DNA of 64,000 bases from NCBI RefSeq assembly GCF_042662685.1, contig NZ_JBHSYO010000008.1, positions 310,001-374,000 on the forward strand, given 5' to 3'. Shown here one piece after another: positions 34,502 to 42,199 of the stretch (the stretch's first letter is position 1; every line of letters starts with the position of its first letter). The position numbers were made by a program, and so were the translations under genes. Source of the stretch: Pseudobowmanella zhangzhouensis. GTDB lineage: Bacteria > Pseudomonadota > Gammaproteobacteria > Enterobacterales > Alteromonadaceae. Under the pieces are notes generated by a model that saw only the letters and a program-made list of their open reading frames with translations, did no database searches and was not told the origin of the DNA.

Positions 34502-35512
34502 ATGAGCAAGTACGACGTTATTGCCCTTGGCAATGCCCTAGTTGATAAAGAATACGAAGTGACAGACGAATTTCTCGCCGCCCAGGGCGTGGAGAAAGGC
34601 GTGATGACGCTTCTTGAATGTGATGTTCAGCAGCGTCTGCTGGACAGCCTGAATAACCAGTTTGGCCTGAAAAAGCGCGCAGGCGGTGGCTCCGCAGCCA
34701 ACTCAATGGTGACCACTGCTCAGTTCGGCGGCAAGGTATTCTATTGCTGTAAAGTAGGCGATGATGCGTTAGGTGAGTTTTACTTAAAAGACTTAACCGA
34801 CGCGGGTGTTATGCATCGTCTCGATCAGCAAAATACCCCAGGTGCCACCGGCCGCTGTGTTGTTATGGTGTCACAGGATGCTGAGCGCACCATGTGTACC
34901 TACTTGGGCATCACCATTGACTTCTCGGTAAATGAATTACATGAAGACGTCATTCGTAATGCTCAAATTCTGTATATCGAAGGTCATCTGGTCTACCAGC
35001 GTGAAGCCGTCGATGCCATCCTGGTCGCCAAAAAAATTGCCCGCGAAGCTGGCATCAAAGTAGCCATGACCTTCTCTGACCCTGCTGTGGTGAAATATGC
35101 CCGCGACCATCTGGCTGATGTCATTGGCGAAGACGGTGTCGACCTGCTGTTCTGCAATCAGGATGAAGTGGCTGACTGGGCAGGAAACGATGACGTTGAC
35201 GCAGGCATTGAAGACTTGCTGAAAATTTGTCCAACCCTTGTCTTGACTCGTGGCAGTAAAGGTGCACAAATTATCACCAGGGAATCAGTGATCGATATCC
35301 CACCTTATCCGGTAAAAGCAGTAGATAGTACCGGCGCCGGCGATACATTCGCAGGTGCGTTCTTATACGGCATCACCAATGGTCTGGATATGGCGACTGC
35401 AGGTCGTCTGGCAAGCCGCAGTGCTGCCGAATGTGTTTCACAATTCGGTCCTCGCCTGGCGGCTGATGTTCAGCAAACCATTCTCGCTGAAGTGCTCGGG
35501 GAGGCCCAGTAA
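34502..35512 (+). CDS. PfkB-family adenosine kinase
   Basis: This 336-residue sugar/nucleoside kinase has the PfkB glycine pair region (RAGGGSAANSM) and the catalytic anion-hole motif DSTGAGDTFAGAF. Adenosine kinase is inferred from its position 12 bases upstream of S-adenosylhomocysteine hydrolase: it would phosphorylate the adenosine that AhcY releases and so pull that reversible reaction forward. Other PfkB substrates such as ribose or inosine remain possible. The ATG at 34502 is preferred over an upstream codon at 34493. Confidence 0.85.
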   Translation: MSKYDVIALGNALVDKEYEVTDEFLAAQGVEKGVMTLLECDVQQRLLDSLNNQFGLKKRAGGGSAANSMVTTAQFGGKVFYCCKVGDDALGEFYLKDLTDAGVMHRLDQQNTPGATGRCVVMVSQDAERTMCTYLGITIDFSVNELHEDVIRNAQILYIEGHLVYQREAVDAILVAKKIAREAGIKVAMTFSDPAVVKYARDHLADVIGEDGVDLLFCNQDEVADWAGNDDVDAGIEDLLKICPTLVLTRGSKGAQIITRESVIDIPPYPVKAVDSTGAGDTFAGAFLYGITNGLDMATAGRLASRSAAECVSQFGPRLAADVQQTILAEVLGEAQ

Positions 35513-35524
35513 GAGGATGGTAGC

Positions 35525-36907
35525 ATGTTGGATACAACCCAAAGTGGTGATTACAAAGTAGCGGATATCGGTCTGGCGGAATGGGGACGCAAAGAACTCA
35601 CCATCGCCGAAAGCGAAATGCCTGCTTTAATGGCAATTCGCGAGCAATATCGGGCTAGTCAACCATTGCAGGGTGCCAAAATTCTTGGCTGTATCCATAT
35701 GACCATTCAGACCGGTGTGCTGATTGAGACCCTGATTGCATTGGGGGCTGAGGTACGCTGGTCGTCTTGTAATATCTTCTCTACCCAGGATCATGCTGCA
35801 GCCGCCATGGCTGCGGCAGGTGTTCCGGTTTATGCCTGGAAAGGGGAAACCGAACAGGAATATGACTGGTGTCTGGAGCAAACCATACTGAAGGACGGTT
35901 CGCCCTGGGATGCCAATATGGTACTGGATGATGGGGGTGATTTGACCACCATGCTGCATGATAAGTATCCGCAGGTTCTGGCCAACGTTCACGGTATCAC
36001 TGAAGAAACCACCACCGGCGTGCACCGTCTGGAAGACATGCTCAAAAATGGCCAACTCAAAGTTCCCGCTATCAACGTCAACGACTCTGTCACCAAATCC
36101 AAAAACGACAATAAATACGGCTGCCGTCACAGTCTCAACGATGCGATCAAACGCGCTACCGATCATTTGCTGGCAGGTAAAAAGGCGCTGGTTATTGGCT
36201 ATGGCGATGTAGGCAAAGGCTCGGCTCAATCGTTACGTCAGGAAGGTATGATTGTGCGTATCAGCGAAATCGATCCTATTTGCGCAATGCAGGCCTGTAT
36301 GGACGGTTTCGAAGTGGTCTCTCCCTATCTGCATGGCCATAACTCAGGTCAGGATGCCGATCTCAACTTAGCATTACTCCACAACACAGATTTAGTCGTC
36401 ACCACCACCGGTAATATCAATGTCTGTGACGCGGCGATGTTGCGAAACCTCAAAGCCTGCGCTGTGGTATGTAATATTGGCCACTTCGATAATGAAATTG
36501 ATACCGCCTACATGCGCAAACAATGGCGCTGGGAAAAAATTAAGGATCAGGTGCACAAAGTGTACCGCAGTGACGATTTAGCCGATCACCTGCTGTTGTT
36601 ATCAGAAGGGCGTCTGGTAAATCTGGGCAACGCAACAGGGCACCCGTCACGCATTATGGATGGGTCTTTTGCCAATCAGGTATTGGCACAGATCCACCTT
36701 TACCAGCAACGCTTTGCCGACCTACCCGATGACCATAAACCTGCGCATTTACGGGTTGAAGTATTGCCACGTCATTTGGATGAAGAGGTGGCTCGCCATA
36801 TGGTACGTGGGTTTGGCGGCGTTATCACCCATCTTACCCAGCAGCAGGCCAGCTATATTGGTGTTGCGCAGGCGGGTCCATTCAAAGACGATCAATACCG
36901 CTATTAA
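35525..36907 (+). CDS. ahcY: AhcY, S-adenosylhomocysteine hydrolase
   Basis: This 460-residue NAD-dependent enzyme splits S-adenosylhomocysteine into homocysteine and adenosine in the activated methyl cycle. Marks are CIHMTIQTGVLIETL, NVNDSVTKSKNDNKYGCR and the NAD site GYGDVGKGSAQSL, with the C-terminal DDQYRY end. An AGAGGA ribosome site precedes the ATG. It is the second gene of an adenosine kinase-ahcY unit closed by a terminator. Confidence 0.97.
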   Translation: MLDTTQSGDYKVADIGLAEWGRKELTIAESEMPALMAIREQYRASQPLQGAKILGCIHMTIQTGVLIETLIALGAEVRWSSCNIFSTQDHAAAAMAAAGVPVYAWKGETEQEYDWCLEQTILKDGSPWDANMVLDDGGDLTTMLHDKYPQVLANVHGITEETTTGVHRLEDMLKNGQLKVPAINVNDSVTKSKNDNKYGCRHSLNDAIKRATDHLLAGKKALVIGYGDVGKGSAQSLRQEGMIVRISEIDPICAMQACMDGFEVVSPYLHGHNSGQDADLNLALLHNTDLVVTTTGNINVCDAAMLRNLKACAVVCNIGHFDNEIDTAYMRKQWRWEKIKDQVHKVYRSDDLADHLLLLSEGRLVNLGNATGHPSRIMDGSFANQVLAQIHLYQQRFADLPDDHKPAHLRVEVLPRHLDEEVARHMVRGFGGVITHLTQQQASYIGVAQAGPFKDDQYRY

Positions 36908-36936
36908 CCAGTTGATCTTTAATATTTTTTGTTTAA

Positions 36937-36961
36937 AAAGCCGCGATAAAGCGGTTTTTTT
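36937..36961 (+). terminator. Rho-independent terminator of ahcY
   Basis: CCGC-GATAAA-GCGG forms a stem extended by A/G-T pairs, followed by seven Ts. Confidence 0.85.
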
Positions 36962-37023
36962 GTTCGCTTTTTCTCTGCTATGCTAGTGCTTTACGCTAAA
37001 CCACAATGCAAGGAAAATCTCGA

Positions 37024-37569
37024 ATGAGCATTGAAGTCACCTTCCAATTAAGCGACGCCGATTTGGAACATTTCCGTCATTTAATGACCACCGCCATCGC
37101 CAATGCCGCTAAATTACCGGAAGCGACCATCAAACAGAAGGCTGCACAGGCCATTGCTGAAATGAGCAGCGATGGGGTACCGGAATTTGTTACCAGTCGG
37201 GTTGCCAGTCTGGAAGCATTGCTGGTAATGCTGGATGACGACACCTGGAAACTACCAGAAGAAGAACGTCAGGAAGTACTGACCTCATTGGCCTATTTCA
37301 GTGAGCCAGAAGATCTGGTACCGGACCACATCCCGGTACTAGGCTATCTGGATGATGCCATTATGATCGAACTGGTGGTGCAGGATTTAAGTGCCAATAT
37401 CGAGGCGTATAAAGAATTTTGTGAGTTCCGTGAAAAGGAAATGGCACGCCGCGGTGTAGAAATCAGCACCGAAGACTGGTTAGCCAGCAAACGAATGGAA
37501 ATGCACACCCGCATGCGCAAACGCCGCAGCGAACGTCGCGGTGGTCGTATTTTCAGCCGGGTTTTTTAA
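37024..37569 (+). CDS. YkvA/DUF1232-type protein
   Basis: This 181-residue protein carries a DUF1232 core (EDLVPDHIPVLGYLDDAIMI, residues about 99-118) preceded by a helical domain and followed by a very basic arginine-rich tail (RMRKRRSERRGGRIFS). DUF1232 proteins often are small membrane-associated proteins of unknown role; here there is no long hydrophobic helix. The basic tail could contact nucleic acid or phospholipid, which is only inference. AAGGA precedes the ATG at 37024. Confidence 0.7.
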   Translation: MSIEVTFQLSDADLEHFRHLMTTAIANAAKLPEATIKQKAAQAIAEMSSDGVPEFVTSRVASLEALLVMLDDDTWKLPEEERQEVLTSLAYFSEPEDLVPDHIPVLGYLDDAIMIELVVQDLSANIEAYKEFCEFREKEMARRGVEISTEDWLASKRMEMHTRMRKRRSERRGGRIFSRVF

Positions 37570-37601
37570 AGCGACAATTCGTGTCACAATATTGAACGTA
37601 C

Positions 37602-37629
37602 AAAAAGCCGGCATTTTTGCTGGCTTTTT
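37602..37629 (+). terminator. Terminator between the DUF1232 gene and the rhodanese gene
   Basis: AAGCCGGC and GCTGGCTT form an 8-bp stem (one G-T pair) around an ATTTTT loop, followed by TTTTA. It ends only 18 bases before the next start codon, so it could act as an attenuator for the following operon. Confidence 0.8.
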
Positions 37630-37647
37630 ACCTTTTTGGAGAGAAAC

Positions 37648-38010
37648 ATGCGTGCCCTTTCACTCATTGCAGGTCTGTTATTCAGTGCATTTGTGACTGC
37701 TCAAGCTACTGATATCAGTCAGCAACAATTCAGCGACTTACCAAATAAAGTGGTGCTTGACGTTCGCACGCCAGAAGAATTCGCCGAGGGACACGTGCCC
37801 GGCGCGGTGAATATGCCCTACGACCAGTTAGCCAGTTTTAAACAAACACTGGACGGTTTCAAAGACAACAACCTCGTCGTATATTGCCGCTCGGGTCGCC
37901 GGGCTGCCGTTGCAGTGCAGTGGCTAGAAGAACAAGGTTTTGAACAACTCTATCATCTGGATGGTGATATGTTAGGCTGGCAGGAAGCGAAACTCCCTAT
38001 CGAGAAGTAA
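37648..38010 (+). CDS. Periplasmic rhodanese-domain protein
   Basis: This 120-residue protein has a signal peptide (cleavage near VTAQA-TDIS) and one rhodanese domain (VVLDVRTPEEFAEGHVPGA; active-site loop YCRSGRRA with the catalytic cysteine). Rhodaneses transfer sulfane sulfur to thiophilic acceptors; the physiological acceptor is unknown. GGAGAG lies just before the ATG at 37648. It heads a tight run of five genes. Confidence 0.88.
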   Translation: MRALSLIAGLLFSAFVTAQATDISQQQFSDLPNKVVLDVRTPEEFAEGHVPGAVNMPYDQLASFKQTLDGFKDNNLVVYCRSGRRAAVAVQWLEEQGFEQLYHLDGDMLGWQEAKLPIEK

Positions 38011-38014
38011 GTTA

Positions 38015-38437
38015 GTGTCACAGAGAGTTTTAAAAGGACGTAATAAGTTCGGTCAATATCAACTCACCCTCGAGGACGATATTATTGTTGCGGCCTTTCG
38101 TGGTGTGTTAAACGACACGTTGGCACAAAAATATGCCGATGATATGGCCGCGCTGGCTGAAGATCTGAAATCTGCCCCCTGGGCTTATGTGTGTCTGGCC
38201 GAAAGTTTTGACGCTACCACCCAAACCAGCCAGCAGATTCTGATCGATGTATACCGACAATGTCAGATACGTAATTGCAAGCTGAGCGTCTATTGTATGC
38301 GGTCCGCTTTGGGCAAGGCACAAATTCGCCAAATGATGCAATTAGCTGGTATTGAACGGGATTTCGATAAGGTATTATTCGACGATGCGGACACTGCTAA
38401 ACGCTTCGCGCGCGAATATTTGGATACCCTGGAATGA
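38015..38437 (+). CDS. STAS/SpoIIAA-like small protein
   Basis: This 140-residue soluble protein has an alternating strand-helix pattern (DIIVAAFRGVLNDTLAQKYADDMAAL, read here in two parts: DIIVAAFRG and LNDTLAQKYADDM) like SpoIIAA-like STAS proteins. The assignment is tentative. The start is GTG, four bases after the rhodanese stop. It overlaps the following gene by four bases (ATGA). Confidence 0.6.
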   Translation: MSQRVLKGRNKFGQYQLTLEDDIIVAAFRGVLNDTLAQKYADDMAALAEDLKSAPWAYVCLAESFDATTQTSQQILIDVYRQCQIRNCKLSVYCMRSALGKAQIRQMMQLAGIERDFDKVLFDDADTAKRFAREYLDTLE

Positions 38438-38826
38438 GCATTACTCTGACTACCCCTGCCATGCTGTTTCCGGCCATCTCGTTATTATTACTGGCTTATA
38501 CCAACCGGTTTCTGACTCTCGCAGGTATCATTCGCAATTTTGATCCAACCCAATCGGATGACTCGGTGAGCTTGCAAATCAGTAACCTGCGCAAGCGGAT
38601 CCAATTGATCAAACGCATGCAGGAAGCCGGTGCGGCCAGTTTCTTTTTATGCGTATTGGCGATGCTGGCGATATATCTGGAATACCAGGTAGCGGGTAGC
38701 TGGATCTTTGCCTTAAGTCTGGTGTTTCTGCTCTACTCCCTGTGGATGTCAGTATGGGAGAGCCGCATATCGGTGCATGCCCTCGATGTCCACCTGCAAA
38801 AATATAATCTGTACCCTAAAAAATAA
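38434..38826 (+). CDS. DUF2721 membrane protein
   Basis: This 130-residue protein has an N-terminal helix (about 8-26) and two central helices (about 66-84 and 89-107), with the DUF2721 pattern PAMLFPAISLLLLAYTNRF and LRKRIQLIKRM. Function is unknown. It overlaps the previous gene by four bases and ends one base before the GNAT gene. Confidence 0.75.
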   Translation: MSITLTTPAMLFPAISLLLLAYTNRFLTLAGIIRNFDPTQSDDSVSLQISNLRKRIQLIKRMQEAGAASFFLCVLAMLAIYLEYQVAGSWIFALSLVFLLYSLWMSVWESRISVHALDVHLQKYNLYPKK

Positions 38827-38827
38827 T

Positions 38828-39397
38828 ATGACAATCCATTACGAATTTTTACAGCCTGAGCATTTTGCTCGCTTCGTGGAACTTGCAAACCGTGTCCACG
38901 GTGATAATTACATTGATTTAGCCACCCTCGAAACCTACGCACAGCGCTCGGTTAAAAACCATATCAATGCCAGTATTGTCGCACTGGATGAGGAACGCAT
39001 GGTGGGCTTTCGCCTGACCTTCGCCGCAGGGCAATGGCCTTTCGACAAGTGGTGTAGTGTCGATAAATGGCCGGTTGCAGCCGATGACATGTGCTATTTC
39101 AAAGTCATTGCGGTCGATCCTGAATATCAGGGTTCAGGTGTCGGTGGTGAATTACTCAAACGCTCTATTGAACAAGCGAAACAGCAGGGTGCCAAAGCCG
39201 GCTTAGCCCATGTATGGGAAGAAAGCCCCGGCAATAACGCAGTAGGATATTTCCGCGCTTGTGGCGGTGAATTGGTAGCCCGCCACCCGGGTCGATGGCT
39301 GGTAAATGTTATCGAAGATGGCTATGTCTGCCCTATTTGCGAATCCGGATGTGACTGTGTGGCGGCTGAGATGGTGATCCCGTTTGCAGCAGACTGA
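38828..39397 (+). CDS. GNAT-family acetyltransferase with cysteine-rich tail
   Basis: This 189-residue protein has the GNAT acetyl-CoA site (VIAVDPEYQGSGVGGELL) and a short C-terminal extension with four cysteines (YVCPICESGCDC) that could bind metal. The substrate is unknown. The ATG at 38828 begins one base after the DUF2721 stop. It overlaps the following oxidase gene by 14 bases, which suggests coupled translation and a shared pathway. Confidence 0.8.
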   Translation: MTIHYEFLQPEHFARFVELANRVHGDNYIDLATLETYAQRSVKNHINASIVALDEERMVGFRLTFAAGQWPFDKWCSVDKWPVAADDMCYFKVIAVDPEYQGSGVGGELLKRSIEQAKQQGAKAGLAHVWEESPGNNAVGYFRACGGELVARHPGRWLVNVIEDGYVCPICESGCDCVAAEMVIPFAAD

Positions 39398-40730
39398 CTT
39401 CTACGATCCGCTGCGCCAGCGCCATCCGTCCCCCGATAGTGGTTATGTGCAAAGTTATTGGACGCGTCAATTACAAGTACCCCAGCTTCCGGTAGTCACT
39501 CAGGATATCCATACTGACGTTGCCATTATCGGTGCCGGCCTGACAGGCCTCAGCTGCGCACTGGCGCTGCGCCAGCGTGGCATCAATGTTTGTGTACTTG
39601 ACGCGGTCAATCCTGCGTGGGGGTGCAGTGGCCGCAATGCGGGTTTCGTGCTCCCAGGCACAGGACGTCTATCGCTGGCACAAATGATCGCTAAGTGGGG
39701 GGAAGACCAGGCTCAGGCGATTTATGCCGAGTTCAAGGCTGGCATTGAGATCACAGAACAGCACATTACCCGGTATGGTATTGAGTGTGACCTTCAACGT
39801 GGGGGTTACCTGAAGATCGCCCACAAGCCATCTATGTTAAAAAGCCTTGAAGCTCAGGCACGCCTGCTGAATAGTCGTTTTAGTGATCCCGCTGAACTGT
39901 TGTCCCCCGACGACGTGCAAACTCACTATCTGGCTACACAAAAATCCGCCGGTGGGCTGTATTTCCCATACAGCTTTGGATTAAATCCGCTGAAATTGAG
40001 CATGGGGCTGGCCAATGCGGCACAACAAAGTGGTGCCGCTCTGTATGCGCACAGCCCGGTACAAGCCTGGCAACAACTAGGTCAGCAACATAAGCTGCAT
40101 ACTCCCACAGGGAGTGTTACTGCCGACAAAGTCATTCTGGCGACCAATGCTTACACCGGCACACACAACCATGCCTTGGTAGAACAGCGGCATTTTCCAG
40201 TGCTGTCTTCTGTTATCGTGACCGAACCACTCAGTGAGACACAATTAGCCGCGTGCCGCTTTAAGTCGGGCCTTCTGGCGATGGACACCCGCGCGCTGAA
40301 ATACTATTACCGCTTGCTGCCGGATAATCGGATTTTATTTGGTGGCCGTGGCGCGATTACCGGGCGGGGAGCGACCTCCGGGGTGTTCAAACAACGATTA
40401 TTGCAGGCCTTAAAAGATCAATTCTGTGGGCTACAGGACGTGCGAGTTGCCGATTACTGGAGCGGTTGGATCAGCGTATCGCTGGACGACTACCCGCGAG
40501 TCTGGTTCGATCACACCCAAGGGGTAGGTTACGCCATGGGATATTGTGGTTCTGGCGTGTCATTCAGCCAGCTGGCTGGCCGGCGTCTGGCACAGGCTGT
40601 GTGTGAAGAGCCGCTACCGTCACTGCCATTTTACCAATCAACACTCAAACGCTTCCCATTGAGTCCGTTTAAACGAATGGGTTTGTGGGGATACTATCAG
40701 TGGGGGCGCTTTCAGGATCGCTGGCTTTAA
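39384..40730 (+). CDS. FAD-dependent amine/amino-acid oxidase, PuuB-like
   Basis: This 448-residue DAO-family flavoprotein has the FAD site VAIIGAGLTGLSCALALRQRG, the second motif CSGRNAGFVLPG and the C-terminal GYGS-like region GYCGSGVSFSQLAGRRLAQ. It resembles gamma-glutamylputrescine oxidase PuuB and related deaminating oxidases, but no other puu genes are present, so the substrate is open. The start is uncertain: TTG at 39384 gives an overlap with the GNAT gene. A strong bidirectional terminator follows. Confidence 0.85.
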   Translation: MQQTDFYDPLRQRHPSPDSGYVQSYWTRQLQVPQLPVVTQDIHTDVAIIGAGLTGLSCALALRQRGINVCVLDAVNPAWGCSGRNAGFVLPGTGRLSLAQMIAKWGEDQAQAIYAEFKAGIEITEQHITRYGIECDLQRGGYLKIAHKPSMLKSLEAQARLLNSRFSDPAELLSPDDVQTHYLATQKSAGGLYFPYSFGLNPLKLSMGLANAAQQSGAALYAHSPVQAWQQLGQQHKLHTPTGSVTADKVILATNAYTGTHNHALVEQRHFPVLSSVIVTEPLSETQLAACRFKSGLLAMDTRALKYYYRLLPDNRILFGGRGAITGRGATSGVFKQRLLQALKDQFCGLQDVRVADYWSGWISVSLDDYPRVWFDHTQGVGYAMGYCGSGVSFSQLAGRRLAQAVCEEPLPSLPFYQSTLKRFPLSPFKRMGLWGYYQWGRFQDRWL

Positions 40731-40746
40731 GCCACCTGGAGATATT

Positions 40747-40772
40747 AAAAAGCCCGCATACAGCGGGCTTTT
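40747..40772. terminator. Bidirectional terminator between the oxidase gene and tyrS
   Basis: GCCCGC-ATACA-GCGGGC is flanked by five As and by four Ts, giving a strong stem with a U-tract in both directions. It separates two convergent genes. Confidence 0.9.
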
Positions 40773-40777
40773 CAGTT

Positions 40778-41974
40778 TTAGGCCAGTGTCACTCTGGCAA
40801 ATTTACGTTTGCCCACCTGGAATACCGCAGTGCCTGCGCTGTCGAGCATCAGTTTGGCATCATCGACTTTTTCGCCGTCAATTTTTACCGCGCCCTGCTT
40901 GATCATCCGCATGGCTTCAGAGGTTGTCGCGACTAAATCGGCTTCTTTGAGCAGATTCGCAATCATCAAACCTTCTCCAACACTTAGGGTAACCTCCGGC
41001 ATATCATCCGGAATGGCGTTTTTCTGAAAGCGCTGAATAAAGTCCTGATGGGCAGCCTCAGCCGCGCTCTCGTCATGGAAACGGGCGATTAATTCTTTGG
41101 CCAGTTCAATCTTCACATCGCGTGGGTTTTTACCCGCCGCTACGTCCGCCTTTAATACGGCGATATCGTCCACCGGACGGAACGACAATAAATCAAAATA
41201 GCGCCACATCAGTTCATCAGAAATCGACATGACTTTGCCGAACATTTCATTAGGGGCGTCGGTGATGCCGATATAGTTACCGAGTGACTTAGACATCTTC
41301 TGCACACCGTCGAGGCCCTCGAGCAGCGGCATCATCAGCACGGTTTGAGGACGCTGACCTTCTTCTTTTTGCAGTTCCCGACCCATCAGCAGGTTAAAAC
41401 GCTGATCGGTACCGCCTAACTCAACGTCAGCTTCCAACGCAACGGAATCCCAGCCCTGCACCAGAGGGTATAAAAATTCATGAATCGCAATGGGCTGACC
41501 GCCGTTATAACGCTTTTTGAAATCATCCCGTTCCAGCATACGCGCTACAGTCTGACGTGCTGCGAGCTTGATCATGCCTGCAGCCCCTAATTGTTCCATC
41601 CACTCAGAGTTGAAACGAATCGTGGTTTTCGCCGGATCGAGGATCTTAAATACCTGTTCTTTATAGGTCTCGGCGTTAGCCAATACGTCTTCGCGGGTTA
41701 ATGGCTTGCGGGTAACGTTTTTACCGGTCGGATCGCCAATCATGCCGGTGAAATCACCGATCAGGAAAATCACTTCATGGCCAAGTTGCTGAAACGTGCG
41801 CATTTTATTGATAAGCACCGTATGCCCTAAATGCAGGTCCGGCGCGGTTGGATCAAAACCGGCTTTGATTTTAAGCGGTTTGCCACTTTTCAGTTTTTCT
41901 GCCAGCTCGTCTTCCAGCAGGATATCTTCTGCGCCACGCTTAATTTCTGCCAGCGCTGTTTGCCAATCAGTCAT
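40778..41974 (-). CDS. tyrS: TyrS, tyrosyl-tRNA synthetase
   Basis: This 398-residue class I synthetase has the HIGH-like motif HLGHTVL, the KMSKS motif (QKMSKSLGN) and a C-terminal S4 RNA-binding domain (about 335-398). It charges tRNA-Tyr. The sequence is of the shorter-motif TyrZ-like bacterial branch (IGDFTGMIGDPTGKN). The ATG is at 41974. It is divergent from the mepM-like gene across 225 bases in which I see no further gene. Confidence 0.96.
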   Translation of the reverse strand: MTDWQTALAEIKRGAEDILLEDELAEKLKSGKPLKIKAGFDPTAPDLHLGHTVLINKMRTFQQLGHEVIFLIGDFTGMIGDPTGKNVTRKPLTREDVLANAETYKEQVFKILDPAKTTIRFNSEWMEQLGAAGMIKLAARQTVARMLERDDFKKRYNGGQPIAIHEFLYPLVQGWDSVALEADVELGGTDQRFNLLMGRELQKEEGQRPQTVLMMPLLEGLDGVQKMSKSLGNYIGITDAPNEMFGKVMSISDELMWRYFDLLSFRPVDDIAVLKADVAAGKNPRDVKIELAKELIARFHDESAAEAAHQDFIQRFQKNAIPDDMPEVTLSVGEGLMIANLLKEADLVATTSEAMRMIKQGAVKIDGEKVDDAKLMLDSAGTAVFQVGKRKFARVTLA

Positions 41975-42199
41975 GTTTCGTTAGTCTCCAAATACTGCCG
42001 CGGCATTCTAACGTAAAGCCTTGTTTAAAAACACCGTTTCGCCATATACAGACGCGTATCAGGCTGTACAATTTTTAACCAGACATTTATAACCAATTTT
42101 GTCCGCGCATACCTGTTTACCCCTTGTGAACACTGGTAACTGCTTAATTTTCGTTATATTCTGCGCTCAGACTGTTGTATTAAGGTCGGAAGTTCGACG

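Noticed and set aside
35790..35822. Palindromic stretch in ahcY
   Set aside because: It falls in codons for a run of alanines around one methionine, so GC-rich alanine codons explain the symmetry.
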